Below are positions 26,644 through 37,561 of a stretch of DNA of 64,000 nt, piece after piece. Source of the DNA: Pseudolabrys sp. (lineage in GTDB: Bacteria; Pseudomonadota; Alphaproteobacteria; Rhizobiales; Xanthobacteraceae); assembly GCA_017849615.1 (NCBI GenBank), contig JAFIGS010000034.1, forward strand, positions 184,860 through 248,859. Direction: 5' to 3'. The position numbers and the translations under genes were made by a program. Below the pieces are notes generated by a model that saw nothing but the letters and a program-made list of their open reading frames with translations, was not told where the DNA came from and ran no database searches. How positions within the stretch are numbered: the stretch's first letter is position 1; every line of letters begins with the position of its first letter.

Positions 26644-27921
26644 ATGTTACGGCGTTGTTCAGTTGCATCCGTATCGGTCCTCGCGGTCCTGGTCGCCGCG
26701 GCTTTGGTCCTGAGCGCCGGAAATGTGTTCGCCGCTGAGCCGGACGCCGCCGGGCGCGGGCGTGCCGTTTTTCATGCAACCTGGGTCCCGCCTGGTGAAG
26801 CCGGGGAATTCATCGGGCTGGGTCCGGTGTTCAACACCGATTCCTGCGCCTCGTGCCACGTCGATAACGGCCGCGGCGTGCCGGTTCGCGGCACTGATCG
26901 TGCCAACACCTCGCTGGTGGTGAAGCTGGCGGCGCGGGACGATGGCGCCGGGGCGGATACCATCAGACGCTATGGCAATCGTTTCAATTATCGCGCCGTG
27001 GCCGGCGTGCCGGCCGAAGGCGAATTGACGGTGTCGTTCGAGGCCATCGAAGGACGTTTCGCCGATGGCGAACGTTACACATTGCAAAAGCCGGTCTATG
27101 GCTTCGACAAGCTCGGCTATGGCGCGATCGAGAAGGAGACGCTCATCGCCGTTCGCATGGCACCGCCGATTGCCGGGCTCGGCCTGCTGGAAAAAGTGCC
27201 CGAAGACTGGATCAAGGCCCGTGCCGCCGCCAACGCCGCGGGCGCAGGCCCGGTCAGGGGCAAGCCCAACGCGGTGTGGGATTCGATCAACTTCCGCATG
27301 ACCCTCGGCCGGTTCGGCTGGAAGGCCGATACGCCGACACTGACACGCATCATCGCCGCCGCCTTCATCACCGATATGGGGCTGACGTCGCGGCTGTTTC
27401 CGTCGGACAATTGCGGCGAGCTGCAAGCCGCATGCAAGGCCGCCGCAATGCCGGGCCGGATCGAGGTCGATGACGCGACGCTCGACGCCGTTACGCAGTA
27501 TGTGGCGTCGCTGCCGCCGCCGCGTCCCGATGCGGACGTGGAAAGCGGCCGCGCGCTGTTCGCCAGCACGGGCTGTTCGTCGTGCCATGCGCCGGCCGTG
27601 CCGGTCGTCATGACGGACGGCACGAAGGGCGAGATTGCGCCCTATACCGATTTGCTGCTGCACGACATGGGCGATGGCCTTGCCGACGGCATGCCGGAAG
27701 CAGCGGCGACGGGCCGGGAATGGCGCACCGCGCCGCTCTGGGGTCTCGGCCAGGTGCGACATACACCGGACCGCGCCGGTTATCTGCATGACGGCCGCGC
27801 CCGCAGTGTTGTGGAGGCGATCCTCTGGCATGGCGGCGAGGCCAGGCAGGCGCGCGAGGCTTTCACGCGGCTTGATGCCTCGTCGCGCGAAGCGCTGCTG
27901 AGGTTTCTCGACAGTCTCTAA
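26644..27921 (+). CDS. Di-haem c-type cytochrome, thiol-oxidoreductase-like (DUF1111)
   Basis: The 425-aa exported protein has a signal segment (VLAVLVAAALVLSAGNVFA) and two haem c motifs, CASCH (68-72) and CSSCH (311-315), the latter in a C-terminal cytochrome domain. FIGLGPVFNTDSCASCHVDNGRGVPVRG and HDGRARSVVEAILWHGGEA are typical of the DHOR/DUF1111 family, which is distantly related to di-haem peroxidases; its substrate is not established. ATG 26644 is taken because the longer frame needs a TTG at 26593. The stop overlaps the convergent transglutaminase stop by four bases. Confidence 0.85.
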   Translation: MLRRCSVASVSVLAVLVAAALVLSAGNVFAAEPDAAGRGRAVFHATWVPPGEAGEFIGLGPVFNTDSCASCHVDNGRGVPVRGTDRANTSLVVKLAARDDGAGADTIRRYGNRFNYRAVAGVPAEGELTVSFEAIEGRFADGERYTLQKPVYGFDKLGYGAIEKETLIAVRMAPPIAGLGLLEKVPEDWIKARAAANAAGAGPVRGKPNAVWDSINFRMTLGRFGWKADTPTLTRIIAAAFITDMGLTSRLFPSDNCGELQAACKAAAMPGRIEVDDATLDAVTQYVASLPPPRPDADVESGRALFASTGCSSCHAPAVPVVMTDGTKGEIAPYTDLLLHDMGDGLADGMPEAAATGREWRTAPLWGLGQVRHTPDRAGYLHDGRARSVVEAILWHGGEARQAREAFTRLDASSREALLRFLDSL

Positions 27922-28829
27922 AGGGTGTTCTGCGGCAGCAGCGTGCTCGACGTCTGCACCGGCGTCACGCTCACCGAAACGGTGATGCGCTGGCCGCCGG
28001 CGGCGACGATGACGCCGTCCATCGGCGCCACGTCCGAATAATCGCGGCCGACCGCCAGCGTGACGTGATCGTCGGAGGCGATCATGTCGTTGGTGGGATC
28101 GAAGCCGATCCAGCCGATGTCATGGCCGCACCACACCTGCACCCAGGCATGCATGGCGTCGGCGCCCTGCAATTCGGCCTGATCGGGCGCGCGCGTGGTG
28201 CGCAGATAGCCGCTGACATAGGCCGCCGGCAGGCCGAGGCCGCGCAAGCCCGAAATCATGATGTGGGCGAAGTCCTGGCAAACGCCGCGGCGCAGCGTGA
28301 ACGACATCGGCGCCGTCGTCGTCACCGTGGTGGCGCCGATCTCATAGGCCATGTCGGTCTTGATGCGATGATTGAGGTCGAGCGCCGCCTCGAGGATCGA
28401 GCGGCCCGGCGTGAAACTTTCGCGCGCATAGTCGCGGATCTCCGGATCGAGCGACACCATGCGGCTCGGAAACAGGAAATGCACCGGCGATTGCGGGCCG
28501 ATATCGCTGGCCGCGAACACCTCCTCGCGCACGCTCTCCCACGGCGGCGCAGTGGCCGGATCGGGCAGCGCGACATTGTCCACCGCGATGCGGGCCGACA
28601 CCTTCACGGTCAGCGTCTCGTGCGCTTCGTTGATGGCGACCGAGGTCAGCTTGTTGCCGAAGAAGTCCTGGCCCTCGCGCGATTTCACCGGCCGCGGTTC
28701 GATCTGGAGCGACGACACATGGACGCGCTGGCCGTCGCGGTTGACCGGCGTCAGGCGCAGCACATGGTGGGCGTGGCTCACGGCCGAGGCGTAGCTGCAG
28801 GTCGTCACCTGGCGCACGTCGTAGATCAT
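27918..28829 (-). CDS. Transglutaminase-like cysteine peptidase/transferase family protein
   Basis: This 303-aa protein has a Bact_transglu_N domain (MIYDVRQVTTCSYASAVSHAHH, about 1-85) followed by a transglutaminase core. The catalytic triad is visible: Cys184 (RRGVCQDFAH), His227 (MHAWVQVW) and Asp244 (IGFDPTND). No signal peptide is present, so it acts in the cytoplasm. ATG 28829 overlaps the stop of the ATP-grasp/alpha-E gene (ATGA), so the two are translationally coupled. Such enzymes could hydrolyse or form amide bonds; no substrate is known for this group. Confidence 0.88.
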   Translation of the reverse strand: MIYDVRQVTTCSYASAVSHAHHVLRLTPVNRDGQRVHVSSLQIEPRPVKSREGQDFFGNKLTSVAINEAHETLTVKVSARIAVDNVALPDPATAPPWESVREEVFAASDIGPQSPVHFLFPSRMVSLDPEIRDYARESFTPGRSILEAALDLNHRIKTDMAYEIGATTVTTTAPMSFTLRRGVCQDFAHIMISGLRGLGLPAAYVSGYLRTTRAPDQAELQGADAMHAWVQVWCGHDIGWIGFDPTNDMIASDDHVTLAVGRDYSDVAPMDGVIVAAGGQRITVSVSVTPVQTSSTLLPQNTL

Positions 28830-31345
28830 GACGCGCCGCTCCAGCCGGGTTGCAGGCGCTCGCTGTGCGTCAGGTAGGTCGAGGCGATGGTCTCGGACAG
28901 CTTCATCAATTCGTTTTCGATGTCGACGATCTCGGACGCGACAATGCTGGCGGCATCGGCGGTGCGCAGGCGCGTCGCCAGCGTTGCCGCGATCTGCCGC
29001 ACCGGCGACAGCCGCCCCGCCACTTCGCGGTTCGGCAAAGCGGCAAGATGCGCCTCGATCCGGTCGAGCTGGAAGGCGACCGAGCGCGGGTTCGACGGGT
29101 CGAACATCACGAGGTCGATGACCGGCGCCAAGGCCGCGATCATCACATAACGCTGGCGGTAGGTGAGCTGGCTGTCGGCGAGTTCGAGCAGCACGTCGAG
29201 GCTGCCACCGGGCGAGGTCTTGTCGCCGAAGGTGCGCACGAAACGGCAGGTGTTGAGCGCGCGTTCGATGCGGCGGCCGAGTTCGAGGAAGCGCCAACCG
29301 GCGAGCTGGGTCATGTTCTCCTGCGCGAGGCCGGAGAACGAGGCGGTGATGCGCAAGGCCGCTTCGACGCGATCGATCATCGCGCTCTCCGCAGGGCCGC
29401 TCGGCAGCGGCGTGGCGATCAGCGAGACGAGATCGGACACCGCGCGCCAGGCGTCGGGCGAGAAGCGTTCGCGGATCACGGAGGCGGCGTTGCGCGCCGC
29501 GCCGACAAGGCGAGGCAGCGCGCCGGCGAAATCCGGATTCATCAGCACCGAGCGCGCCACCAGATTCGGCGGCGAGAAGGCGGGGTCGAGCGTTGCCGCG
29601 CTCCAGCCCTGCAATAGGCCGGCGATCGACGACACCAGCGGGCCGGTGGTGTCCGAGCCGTCGGCGACGCGGCCCAGCAGCGCGCGCGTCAGCCGCAAGG
29701 TCGCCTCGGCGCGCTCGAAATAGCGGCCGACCCAGAACAGGTTGTCGGCGGCTCTACTCGGCAACATGCCGGTCATGCGCTGGATCGTCACTTGTTCCGG
29801 CGCCGGCAGCATGGTGGCGGTGGAGACAGGGCCTTCCGTGAGCACCCAGGCGTCGGCGGTGAGATCGCCGCGCTGCAGGCTCACCGCGCGGGCGTCGGCA
29901 TTCTCGGCGATGCGCACGAAGCCGCCCGGCATCACCTGCCAGCCGTCGCGTGTACGCGCGAGATAAAGCCGCAGCGTGAACGGCCGCGGCTGCAGGCGGC
30001 CGTCGCGCCACACCGGCGTCGTCGATAAGGTTACCGCCTCCTGCGCGACGTAATCGATGCGGCGGTCGTCGAGTGCCTGCATCAGGATGCCGCGCTCGTC
30101 GTCGGTCAGCTTGGCGCCGAGCACGCCGCCGCCGAGGCGCAGGTCGGTCATCTGCGCGCCGAAGGCCGGCGCGATGACGACGTCGTCGAGGCGCTCGAGA
30201 ATGTCGCTGCGCACGTCGTCGCGGCCGAGCCACCAGGTGGCGACATTGGGCAGCTTCAGTTCTTCGCCGAGCATATGCGGCGCCAGCGCCGGCAGGAAGG
30301 CGAGCAACGCGCGCGCTTCGACGAAGCCGGCGCCGAGCGCATTGGCGATCACCACCTTGCCGTCGCGCACCGCCTGCACCAGCCCGGCGACGCCAAGGCG
30401 CGAGGCGGCATTGAGTTCGAGCGGATCGGCGAAGTCGGCGTCGATGCGGCGCAGCAGCACTTCGGTGCGGCGCAGGCCCGAGATGGTGCGGATGAAAACG
30501 CCGTCTTCGCGCGCGATCAGGTCTTCGCCTTCGACCAGCAGCAGGCCGAGATAACGCGCCAGAAAGGCGTGTTCGAAATAGGTTTCGTTGAGCGGGCCGG
30601 GCGTGAGCAGACAGACGCGCGCGTCGTCCTGCCGGTTGTATTCGAACAGCTCGGCCTGAAAGGCCTGGAAGAACGGCGCGACGCGTTCGACGCGCGTCTT
30701 CGAATAGACATCCGGCATGGCGCGCGACAACGCCAGCCGGTTCTCGATGGCGTAGCCCGCGCCGGATGGCGCCTGCGCGCGGTCGCCCAGCACCCACCAG
30801 CGGCCGTCGGGACCGCGGCCGACATCGACCGCGTAGAACCGCAAATGCGCGCCGCCCGGAGGCGCGACGCCGACCAGCGGCCGCAGGAATTCCGGATTGC
30901 CGGCGACCAGCGCCGCGGGCAGGCGGCCGTCGCGAGTCAGTTCGCCGGGGCCGTAGGTGTCGGCCAGCATGGCCTCGAGCAGGCCGGCGCGCTGGATCAG
31001 GCCTTCCTCCAGCGCCTTCCATTCGGTCGGATCGATGATGAGCGGCACATGGCTCAGCGGCCAGGGGCGCTCGGCGCCGGCGGGATCTTCATAGACCCGA
31101 TAGAATACGCCGGAGTCGTGCAGATAACGGTCGGCGGCGGCAAAGCGGCGGCCGATCTCGTCGGCGCCCAAAGCGGCGAACTGCGACAGCAAGGTTTGCC
31201 AATGCGGCCTCACATGGCCATTGGCATCCATCATCTCGTCGACCACACCGGGCAGCGGCCGATAGCCGGCCACGAATTGAGCGAGGCTTGCTTCCGGGTC
31301 CTGGGCGGTCGTGTCCGCTGCCGTGTTGTCGCGTGGCGGTGCCAT
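28826..31345 (-). CDS. Circularly permuted ATP-grasp protein fused to an alpha-E domain
   Basis: The 839-aa fusion has a circularly permuted type-2 ATP-grasp domain (about 60-510; hallmarks RPWPLSHVPLIIDPTEWKALE, LTPGPLNETYFEHAFLARYLG, and GAGFVEARALLAFLP). It is followed by an all-helical alpha-E (DUF403) domain (about 535-830; AADNLFWVGRYFERAEATLRLTRALL). ATP-grasp enzymes make amide or peptide bonds through acyl phosphates. In many bacteria the two domains are separate adjacent genes; here they are one chain. It lies between two transglutaminase genes, 9 bases from the upstream stop and overlapping the downstream start. Confidence 0.88.
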   Translation of the reverse strand: MAPPRDNTAADTTAQDPEASLAQFVAGYRPLPGVVDEMMDANGHVRPHWQTLLSQFAALGADEIGRRFAAADRYLHDSGVFYRVYEDPAGAERPWPLSHVPLIIDPTEWKALEEGLIQRAGLLEAMLADTYGPGELTRDGRLPAALVAGNPEFLRPLVGVAPPGGAHLRFYAVDVGRGPDGRWWVLGDRAQAPSGAGYAIENRLALSRAMPDVYSKTRVERVAPFFQAFQAELFEYNRQDDARVCLLTPGPLNETYFEHAFLARYLGLLLVEGEDLIAREDGVFIRTISGLRRTEVLLRRIDADFADPLELNAASRLGVAGLVQAVRDGKVVIANALGAGFVEARALLAFLPALAPHMLGEELKLPNVATWWLGRDDVRSDILERLDDVVIAPAFGAQMTDLRLGGGVLGAKLTDDERGILMQALDDRRIDYVAQEAVTLSTTPVWRDGRLQPRPFTLRLYLARTRDGWQVMPGGFVRIAENADARAVSLQRGDLTADAWVLTEGPVSTATMLPAPEQVTIQRMTGMLPSRAADNLFWVGRYFERAEATLRLTRALLGRVADGSDTTGPLVSSIAGLLQGWSAATLDPAFSPPNLVARSVLMNPDFAGALPRLVGAARNAASVIRERFSPDAWRAVSDLVSLIATPLPSGPAESAMIDRVEAALRITASFSGLAQENMTQLAGWRFLELGRRIERALNTCRFVRTFGDKTSPGGSLDVLLELADSQLTYRQRYVMIAALAPVIDLVMFDPSNPRSVAFQLDRIEAHLAALPNREVAGRLSPVRQIAATLATRLRTADAASIVASEIVDIENELMKLSETIASTYLTHSERLQPGWSGAS

Positions 31346-31354
31346 CTGAAAGGG

Positions 31355-34300
31355 TTAGAGCCAGCCCGGCCGTCTCAGGTCAAGCGTGTAGGGATACTCG
31401 CGCGACGGCGTCTCCGGCGGCGGCTCATAGCGGCCGCCAGTATGGCCGATATCCTCGAATCGCGCCCGCCGGCGGGCTTCCGCCTCGTAGGAGTTCACAG
31501 GAAATGTCTCGTAGTTGCGGCCGCCCGGGTGCGCCACATGATAGACGCAGCCGCCGAGCGAGCGCCGGCTCCACAGATCGATGATGTCGAAGGTGAGCGG
31601 CGCGTTGACCGGCAAGGTCGGCTGGAAGGCCGCCGACAGATTCCACGCCTTGAAGCGCACGCCGGCCACGGCCTCGCCGTTGCGGCCGGTGGAGCGCAGC
31701 GACAGGCGCCGGCCGTTGCAGGTGACGGCGTGGCGGGCGTCATTGAAGCCCTCGACCTTGACCTGAAGGCGCTCGACCGAGGAGTCGACGAAGCGCGTCG
31801 TGCCGCCGCCGGCGGCCTCCTCGCCGAGCACATGCCACGGCTCCAGCGCATGGCGCAGTTCGAGCGAGACGCCGCCATGCTCGACGACGCCGTAACGCGG
31901 GAAGCGGAATTGCCGCTGTGCGTCGAACCACACCGGATCGAACGCATAGCCGGCGCGCTTTAAATCATCGAGCACGTCGAGGAAGTCGCTCCACACGAAA
32001 TGCTCCAGCATGAACTGGTCGTGCAGGGCGGTGCCCCAGCGCGCCAGTTTGCCGTCCTGCGGCTCGCGCCAGAACCAAGCCACCAGCGCGCGCAGCAGGA
32101 GTTGCTGCGCCAGCGACATGCGGTGATCGGGCGGCATCTCGAAGGAGCGGAATTCGACGAGGCCGAGCCGGCCGGTCGGTCCATCCGGCGAGAACAGCTT
32201 GTCGATACAGATTTCGGTGCGGTGCGTGTTGCCAGTGACATCGACAAGGATGTTGCGGAACAGGCGATCGGTGAGCCACGGCGGCGGCGTATAGCCGTTG
32301 CCCGGCGCCGGCACGTTCGACATCGCGATTTCGAGTTCGTAGAGAATGTCCATGCGCGCTTCGTCGATGCGGGGCGCCTGGCTGGTCGGGCCGATGAACA
32401 GGCCGGAGAACAGATAGGACAGCGACGGATGCCGCTGCCAGTACAGCACCAGACTCTTCAGCACGTCGGGTCGGCGCAGGAACGGCGAATCCGATGCGAA
32501 TTGGCCGCCGAGCACGACGTGATTGCCGCCGCCGGTGCCGGTATGCCGACCGTCCGTCATAAATTTGTCGGTGCCGAGCCGCGCCTGCCGCGCGTCTTCG
32601 TAAAGGCCTTTGGTGATCTCGACGGCTTCGCGCCAGTTCGCGGCCGGATGGACATTCACCTCGATGACGCCGGGATCGGGCGTCACCTTGATGACATTGA
32701 TGCGCGGATCGTGCGGTGGCGGGTAGCCTTCGATATGAACCGGAATATTCAGCGAGGCTGCGGTTTCCTCGACGGCGCTGAGCAGTTCGAGATACTCCTC
32801 GAGCCGGTTGGTCGGTGGCATGAAGACGCACAATCTGCCGTCGCGGACTTCCATGGTCACGGCGGTGCGCACCGGGAAATTCTGCGCCTGCAATTGCGAC
32901 AGCCCGCCGGTGCTGGTCTGCGCGACCAGTGTTTCAGGCTGCAGCGGCGGCGCCTTTCCGGGCTCGGCCGCCGCGGCGACAGCGGCCAGCGCCGGGTGAT
33001 CGCTGAATGGGTCGGCGGGAATCGGATTGGGATAATCGGCCGGCGCGATATAGGGCAATTGGCCGAGCGGCAGGCGGAAGCCCGCCGGTGAATCGCCGGG
33101 GATGAGATAAAGCCGCCCGCGCCGCGTGCGCCACACCTCCGACAGCCAGCCGCCGCCGGCCTTCGCCGTCCAGTGCTGCACCGGAATGACGAAGCCGGCC
33201 GGATGAGTCAGCTTGCGCTCGAAGCTACGCATGATCCGATTGCGCTCGGCGGCGTCGTCGAGCTTGGGATTGGCCGGGTCGATATTGTCGGGCAGCGCGC
33301 CTTCCTTGAGCAGGCGTTCGGCCGGGTCTTCATAAACCGGTTGCACGAAATCGGCGGTGAGGCCGATGCGCGCGGCGACGGTCTCGGCGAAGCTCTGCAG
33401 ATCGAGCGAGGTCGGCGGCGGCGTCGTCGGCTGGCGCGCGATGAGGTCGAGGTTCTGCCACATCGGCTGGCCGTCGCGGCGCCAGTACAGCGAATAGGCC
33501 CAGCGCGGCAGTTCTTCGCCCGGATACCATTTGCCCTGGCCGTAATGCAGCAGCGCGCCCGGCGCGAAGCGCGTGCGCAGGCGCTGGATGAGATCGTCGG
33601 CGCGCTTGAGCTTCTGCGGGCCGAGCGCGGCGGTGTTCCATTCGGCGGATTGGTAGTCGTCGATGGAAACGAAAGTCGGCTCGCCGCCCATGGTGAGGCG
33701 CACGTCCCAGGCGTTGAGATCGGCATCGACCTTGTCGCCGAGGTGATCGAGCGCGGCCCAGGCTTCATCGGAGAATGGCAGCGTGACGCGCGGCCGCTCG
33801 GCGATGCGATCGACCTTCATCTCGAATGCGAACGTGACTTCGGCCGGCTCGACCAGGCCGGTGATCGGCGCGGCGGAGCGATAATGCGGCGTCGCCGCCA
33901 CCGGGATATGGCCTTCGCCGCAAAGCAGGCCCGATGTCGGATCGAGGCCGATCCAGCCGGCGCCCGGCAGATAGACTTCGGTCCAGGCATGCAGGTCGGT
34001 GAAATCGACCTCGGTGCCGCTCGGGCCGTCGAGCGATTTGAGATCGGGGCGAAGCTGGATCAGGTAGCCGGAAACGAAGCGCGCGGCGAGGCCGATATGG
34101 CGCAGGAGCTGCACCATCAGCCACGCCGAGTCGCGGCATGAACCAAGACCGCACGACAAGGTCTCGTCCGGCGTCTGCACCCCGGGCTCCATGCGCACGA
34201 CATATTTGACGGTCTGCTGCAGACGCTGGTTGAGATCGACGATGAAATTGACGGTGTTGGTCTGCTCGCGCGGGATGGAGTCGATCAGTGCCTGCAACAA

Positions 34301-34675
34301 GGGTCCGGCCGGTTCCGCCTTGAGATAGGGCGTCAGGTCGTCCTTGAGTTCCTCGCCGTAGGCGAACGGCCACTTGTCGGCGTAGGGTTCGACGAAGAAG
34401 TCAAACGGATTGATGACTTCGAGATCGGCGGTGAAATCTACTGTTACCGAGAACTCGGTGGTCTTCTCCGGAAACACGAAGCGGGCGAGCCAGTTGCCGT
34501 GCGGGTCCTGCTGCCAGTTCACGAAATGCTCGGCCGGCGTGACCTTGAGTGAATAGGACGGGATCTTTGTCCGGCTGTGTGGCGCCGGACGCAGCCGCAC
34601 GATCTGCGGGCCGAGGGCGATGGGCCGGTCGTATTTGTAGCTGGTGAAATGATGAAGGCCGGCGAGGATGGACAT
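31355..34675 (-). CDS. Transglutaminase-DUF2126 protein
   Basis: The 1106-aa protein begins with a transglutaminase N-terminal domain ([23 protein letters not shown]). A transglutaminase core follows with Cys180 (GSCRDSAW), His229 (HAWTEV) and Asp245 (GLDPT). After about residue 290 comes a very long DUF2126 region ([66 protein letters not shown]). DUF2126 resembles amidoligase-type catalytic regions, but the activity is unproven. It is the first gene of the three-gene block; 174 bases separate it from the xanthine-dehydrogenase-like gene behind it, where a promoter should lie. Confidence 0.88.
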   Translation of the reverse strand: MSILAGLHHFTSYKYDRPIALGPQIVRLRPAPHSRTKIPSYSLKVTPAEHFVNWQQDPHGNWLARFVFPEKTTEFSVTVDFTADLEVINPFDFFVEPYADKWPFAYGEELKDDLTPYLKAEPAGPLLQALIDSIPREQTNTVNFIVDLNQRLQQTVKYVVRMEPGVQTPDETLSCGLGSCRDSAWLMVQLLRHIGLAARFVSGYLIQLRPDLKSLDGPSGTEVDFTDLHAWTEVYLPGAGWIGLDPTSGLLCGEGHIPVAATPHYRSAAPITGLVEPAEVTFAFEMKVDRIAERPRVTLPFSDEAWAALDHLGDKVDADLNAWDVRLTMGGEPTFVSIDDYQSAEWNTAALGPQKLKRADDLIQRLRTRFAPGALLHYGQGKWYPGEELPRWAYSLYWRRDGQPMWQNLDLIARQPTTPPPTSLDLQSFAETVAARIGLTADFVQPVYEDPAERLLKEGALPDNIDPANPKLDDAAERNRIMRSFERKLTHPAGFVIPVQHWTAKAGGGWLSEVWRTRRGRLYLIPGDSPAGFRLPLGQLPYIAPADYPNPIPADPFSDHPALAAVAAAAEPGKAPPLQPETLVAQTSTGGLSQLQAQNFPVRTAVTMEVRDGRLCVFMPPTNRLEEYLELLSAVEETAASLNIPVHIEGYPPPHDPRINVIKVTPDPGVIEVNVHPAANWREAVEITKGLYEDARQARLGTDKFMTDGRHTGTGGGNHVVLGGQFASDSPFLRRPDVLKSLVLYWQRHPSLSYLFSGLFIGPTSQAPRIDEARMDILYELEIAMSNVPAPGNGYTPPPWLTDRLFRNILVDVTGNTHRTEICIDKLFSPDGPTGRLGLVEFRSFEMPPDHRMSLAQQLLLRALVAWFWREPQDGKLARWGTALHDQFMLEHFVWSDFLDVLDDLKRAGYAFDPVWFDAQRQFRFPRYGVVEHGGVSLELRHALEPWHVLGEEAAGGGTTRFVDSSVERLQVKVEGFNDARHAVTCNGRRLSLRSTGRNGEAVAGVRFKAWNLSAAFQPTLPVNAPLTFDIIDLWSRRSLGGCVYHVAHPGGRNYETFPVNSYEAEARRRARFEDIGHTGGRYEPPPETPSREYPYTLDLRRPGWL

Positions 34676-34849
34676 GGATACCCGTAACCCTGATGCTCGG
34701 AGCCAACTCTAATCGCTTTGCGGCCGAAACGACTGCCCATTAACCAAGCAAATTCCGGGCCGCCTGCGCGCCCATTGGGCGCTCAAAATGGCACAACTTC
34801 CAGTCATTTAGCGGGACTTGGTTACGAACCGGCGACGGTTGGAGCGGCG

Positions 34850-37561
34850 TTAATTGGCGGCTGCCTTCAATCCCGCATGTATCCGGTCCGGCTTGAGCGG
34901 CAGGCGATAAAACCGCACGCCGGTGGCGTCGCGGATGGCGTTGGCGAGCGCCGCGGCCACCGGGTTGTACGGGCTTTCGCTCATCGACTTGGCGCCGAAG
35001 GGCCCGAGTTCGTCGGAGGTCCTGGCGAACAGCACTTCGGTGTGAGGCACGTCGGCAAAGGCCGGAATGCGGTAATGCCGGAATGACGGATTGGTGACGC
35101 GGCCTTCATCGTTAATCACGACTTCCTCGAACAAGGCGGCGCCGAGCGCCTGCGCCACGCCGCCCTCAATCTGGGCGCGGCACTGCATCGGGTTGATGAC
35201 GGTGCCGGCGTCGGCGGCTTGCACGCTCTTCAGGATTTTGACCTCGCCGCTGACGGTGTTCACCGCGACGCGAAAGCCCTGCACATTGAAGGCCACCGAC
35301 CGCGGCGTGCCATTGGTGGTGCCGTGTGCCCTGAGCTCGACGCCCTGCGCTTGCGCCGCCTTGACCAGCTCGGCGAGCGGCATGGATTTGCCGTCGCACT
35401 CGACCGCGCCATCGGCAAGCTTGCAAAGCTTCGACTCAACGCCCGCATGCTTGGCCGCAAAATCGAGCAACGTGTCGTGCAGCGCTTGCGCCGCGAACTG
35501 CGTGGCGCGGCCGGCGATCACCGTGCCGGTCGAGCCATAGGCGCCGGTGTCGTGGCCGCCATGGTCGGTGTCGCTTTGCCTGACGTTGATGCTCGTCGGC
35601 CTGGCATTCAGCACGCTGGCCGCGATCTGCCGGTGCACGGTCGAGGTGCCGTTGCCGAACTCGGCGGTACCGATGGTCAAGCCGTAACCGCCGTCGGTGT
35701 CGAGCCGGATGGCCGTGTCTGAGTAATGCCCGCCCGGCGGCACGGTGTCGATCATGGTCAGCGCATAGCCTTCGCCGACCGCCCAGCCTGGCGGCGGTTC
35801 GTCGCCGTCGCCGCGCAGCATCGCCGCCTGCGCCATATCGAGGCACTGGTCGAGGCCGTAGCTGCCGTAGATGACATCGTCCGGCGATTGTTCGAGGCCG
35901 ATCATCGGATCGCCCTTGCGCACGACATTGCGGCGGCGGAATTCGATGGCGTCCATGCCAATCATGCGTGCGATCTCGTCCATCGCGGATTCGACGGCGA
36001 AGCCGGTCTGCGGCAGGCCGTAGCCGCGAAATGCGCCGGCCGGCACGGTGTTGGTATAGGCGGCGTAGCCGTCCACCTTCTTGTTGGCGCAGCGATAGAC
36101 GCTGATCGACTCCGAGCAGGCATGGCCGAGCACCGGCAAGCCGTGATTGCCATAGGCGCCGGTGTTGGAGACGACATGCATCTCGATCGCCGTCAGTGTG
36201 CCGTCGCGCTTGGCGCCGACCTTGACGCGGACCTTCATCGGATGCCGCGTGGTCGCGCCGGTGAACTGCTCCTCGCGGGTGAATTCGAGCTTCACCGGTC
36301 TGCCGGTCTTCAGCGCCGCCAGCGCGGCGATGTCCTCGGTGAGCATTTCCTGTTTGGCGCCGAAGCCGCCGCCGACGCGCTCGCAGAACACGCGAACTTT
36401 GTCGCGAGGCAGACCGAAAACATGCGCCAGTTCGAGCCGCGTCAGGAACGGCACCTGCGTCGAGGAGCGCACATTGAGCCGGCCATTGTCGTCGATCCAG
36501 CCGATGGCGCACAACGTCTCCAGATGCGCGTGCTGCACGCGCGGCACGAAGTAGGCGCCTTCGTGGACAACGTCTGCTTCGGCGAAGCCCTGTTCGACAT
36601 CGCCGGTTGCGCCATGCAGTTCGGCGACGATATTGCGCCTGGCTTCGGCGATGCGCGCTTCCGGGCCCTTGTCGTGCAGCAGCGGCGCGCCGGGCCGCAT
36701 CGCTTCCTCGGGATCGAAGACCGCAGGCAAGACGTCGTAATCGACGACCAGCTTGCCGCAGCCTTCCTCGGCGGCGGCTTCGCTGGTGGCGACGACCGCG
36801 GCGACGCGCTGGCCGATGAAGCGCACCACCTCGTCGAGCACGCGCGTATCGTCGGGATCGGTCTCGCGGGTCTCGTGCCGCGCGCTGGAATACAGCGTCT
36901 TAGGCGCGTCCTCATGCGTCAGCACCGCGACGACATCGGACACGCCGAGCGCCGCGCTTTTGTCGAAGCCCTTGATGCGGGCATGGGCATGCGGTGAGCG
37001 CACCAGCTTGATGTGATGCAGGCCGTCAATGGCTACATCGAGCGTGAAGCGCGCGTGGCCGGTGACGACATCGGGGCCCGCGGGCGCGGGCACGTTGTGG
37101 CCGACGCCGCGGCCGGCTTCGGGCTTCGCGGCGTCGCAGCGGCCCGCGATGGCATCCTCGATGGCGCGGTAGCCGGTGCAGCGGCACAGATTGCCTTTGA
37201 GCGCGCGGCCGAGATCGGCCTTCTGTTCCTGGTTGAGCGCGGCCGCGGTCATGATCATGCCGGCAGTGCAGAAGCCGCACTGATAGCCCTGCGCATCGAG
37301 GAAAGCCTGCTGCATCGGATGCAGCGCGTTGCCTTTCGCGAGGCCCTCGATGGTCGTGACCTCGTGGCCTTCGGCGCGGAAGGCCGGAACGAGGCAGGAA
37401 TGCACCGGCTCGCCGTCGACATAAACCGTGCAGGCGCCGCAGTCGCCGGCGTCGCAGCCTTTCTTGACGCCGAAATGGCCGAGCTGGCGCAGGAAGGTGC
37501 GCAGGCACTGGCCCGGCGCGGGCTGCTCGTCGAAGGCGTTGCCATTGACGCGGAAGGTCAT
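34850..37561 (-). CDS. Fused [2Fe-2S]/molybdopterin subunit of a xanthine-dehydrogenase-family enzyme
   Basis: The 903-aa protein starts with two [2Fe-2S] domains (about 1-150): [25 protein letters not shown] and [10 protein letters not shown] supply all eight cysteines. It continues as the large molybdenum-binding subunit: [29 protein letters not shown], and [12 protein letters not shown] with the catalytic glutamate. In most bacteria small and large subunits are separate. The start is ATG 37561; the open frame upstream of it is only a shadow of the FAD-subunit gene, which it overlaps by four bases. Together they should hydroxylate a purine; hypoxanthine/xanthine is suggested by the neighbouring deaminase, importer and urate oxidase. 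No XdhC maturation gene is in the window. Confidence 0.87.
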   Translation of the reverse strand: MTFRVNGNAFDEQPAPGQCLRTFLRQLGHFGVKKGCDAGDCGACTVYVDGEPVHSCLVPAFRAEGHEVTTIEGLAKGNALHPMQQAFLDAQGYQCGFCTAGMIMTAAALNQEQKADLGRALKGNLCRCTGYRAIEDAIAGRCDAAKPEAGRGVGHNVPAPAGPDVVTGHARFTLDVAIDGLHHIKLVRSPHAHARIKGFDKSAALGVSDVVAVLTHEDAPKTLYSSARHETRETDPDDTRVLDEVVRFIGQRVAAVVATSEAAAEEGCGKLVVDYDVLPAVFDPEEAMRPGAPLLHDKGPEARIAEARRNIVAELHGATGDVEQGFAEADVVHEGAYFVPRVQHAHLETLCAIGWIDDNGRLNVRSSTQVPFLTRLELAHVFGLPRDKVRVFCERVGGGFGAKQEMLTEDIAALAALKTGRPVKLEFTREEQFTGATTRHPMKVRVKVGAKRDGTLTAIEMHVVSNTGAYGNHGLPVLGHACSESISVYRCANKKVDGYAAYTNTVPAGAFRGYGLPQTGFAVESAMDEIARMIGMDAIEFRRRNVVRKGDPMIGLEQSPDDVIYGSYGLDQCLDMAQAAMLRGDGDEPPPGWAVGEGYALTMIDTVPPGGHYSDTAIRLDTDGGYGLTIGTAEFGNGTSTVHRQIAASVLNARPTSINVRQSDTDHGGHDTGAYGSTGTVIAGRATQFAAQALHDTLLDFAAKHAGVESKLCKLADGAVECDGKSMPLAELVKAAQAQGVELRAHGTTNGTPRSVAFNVQGFRVAVNTVSGEVKILKSVQAADAGTVINPMQCRAQIEGGVAQALGAALFEEVVINDEGRVTNPSFRHYRIPAFADVPHTEVLFARTSDELGPFGAKSMSESPYNPVAAALANAIRDATGVRFYRLPLKPDRIHAGLKAAAN

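Noticed and set aside
30275-31963. 562-codon plus-strand frame opposite the ATP-grasp and DUF2126 genes
   Set aside because: It is antisense to two genes with clear domains and has no start signal or protein-like pattern.
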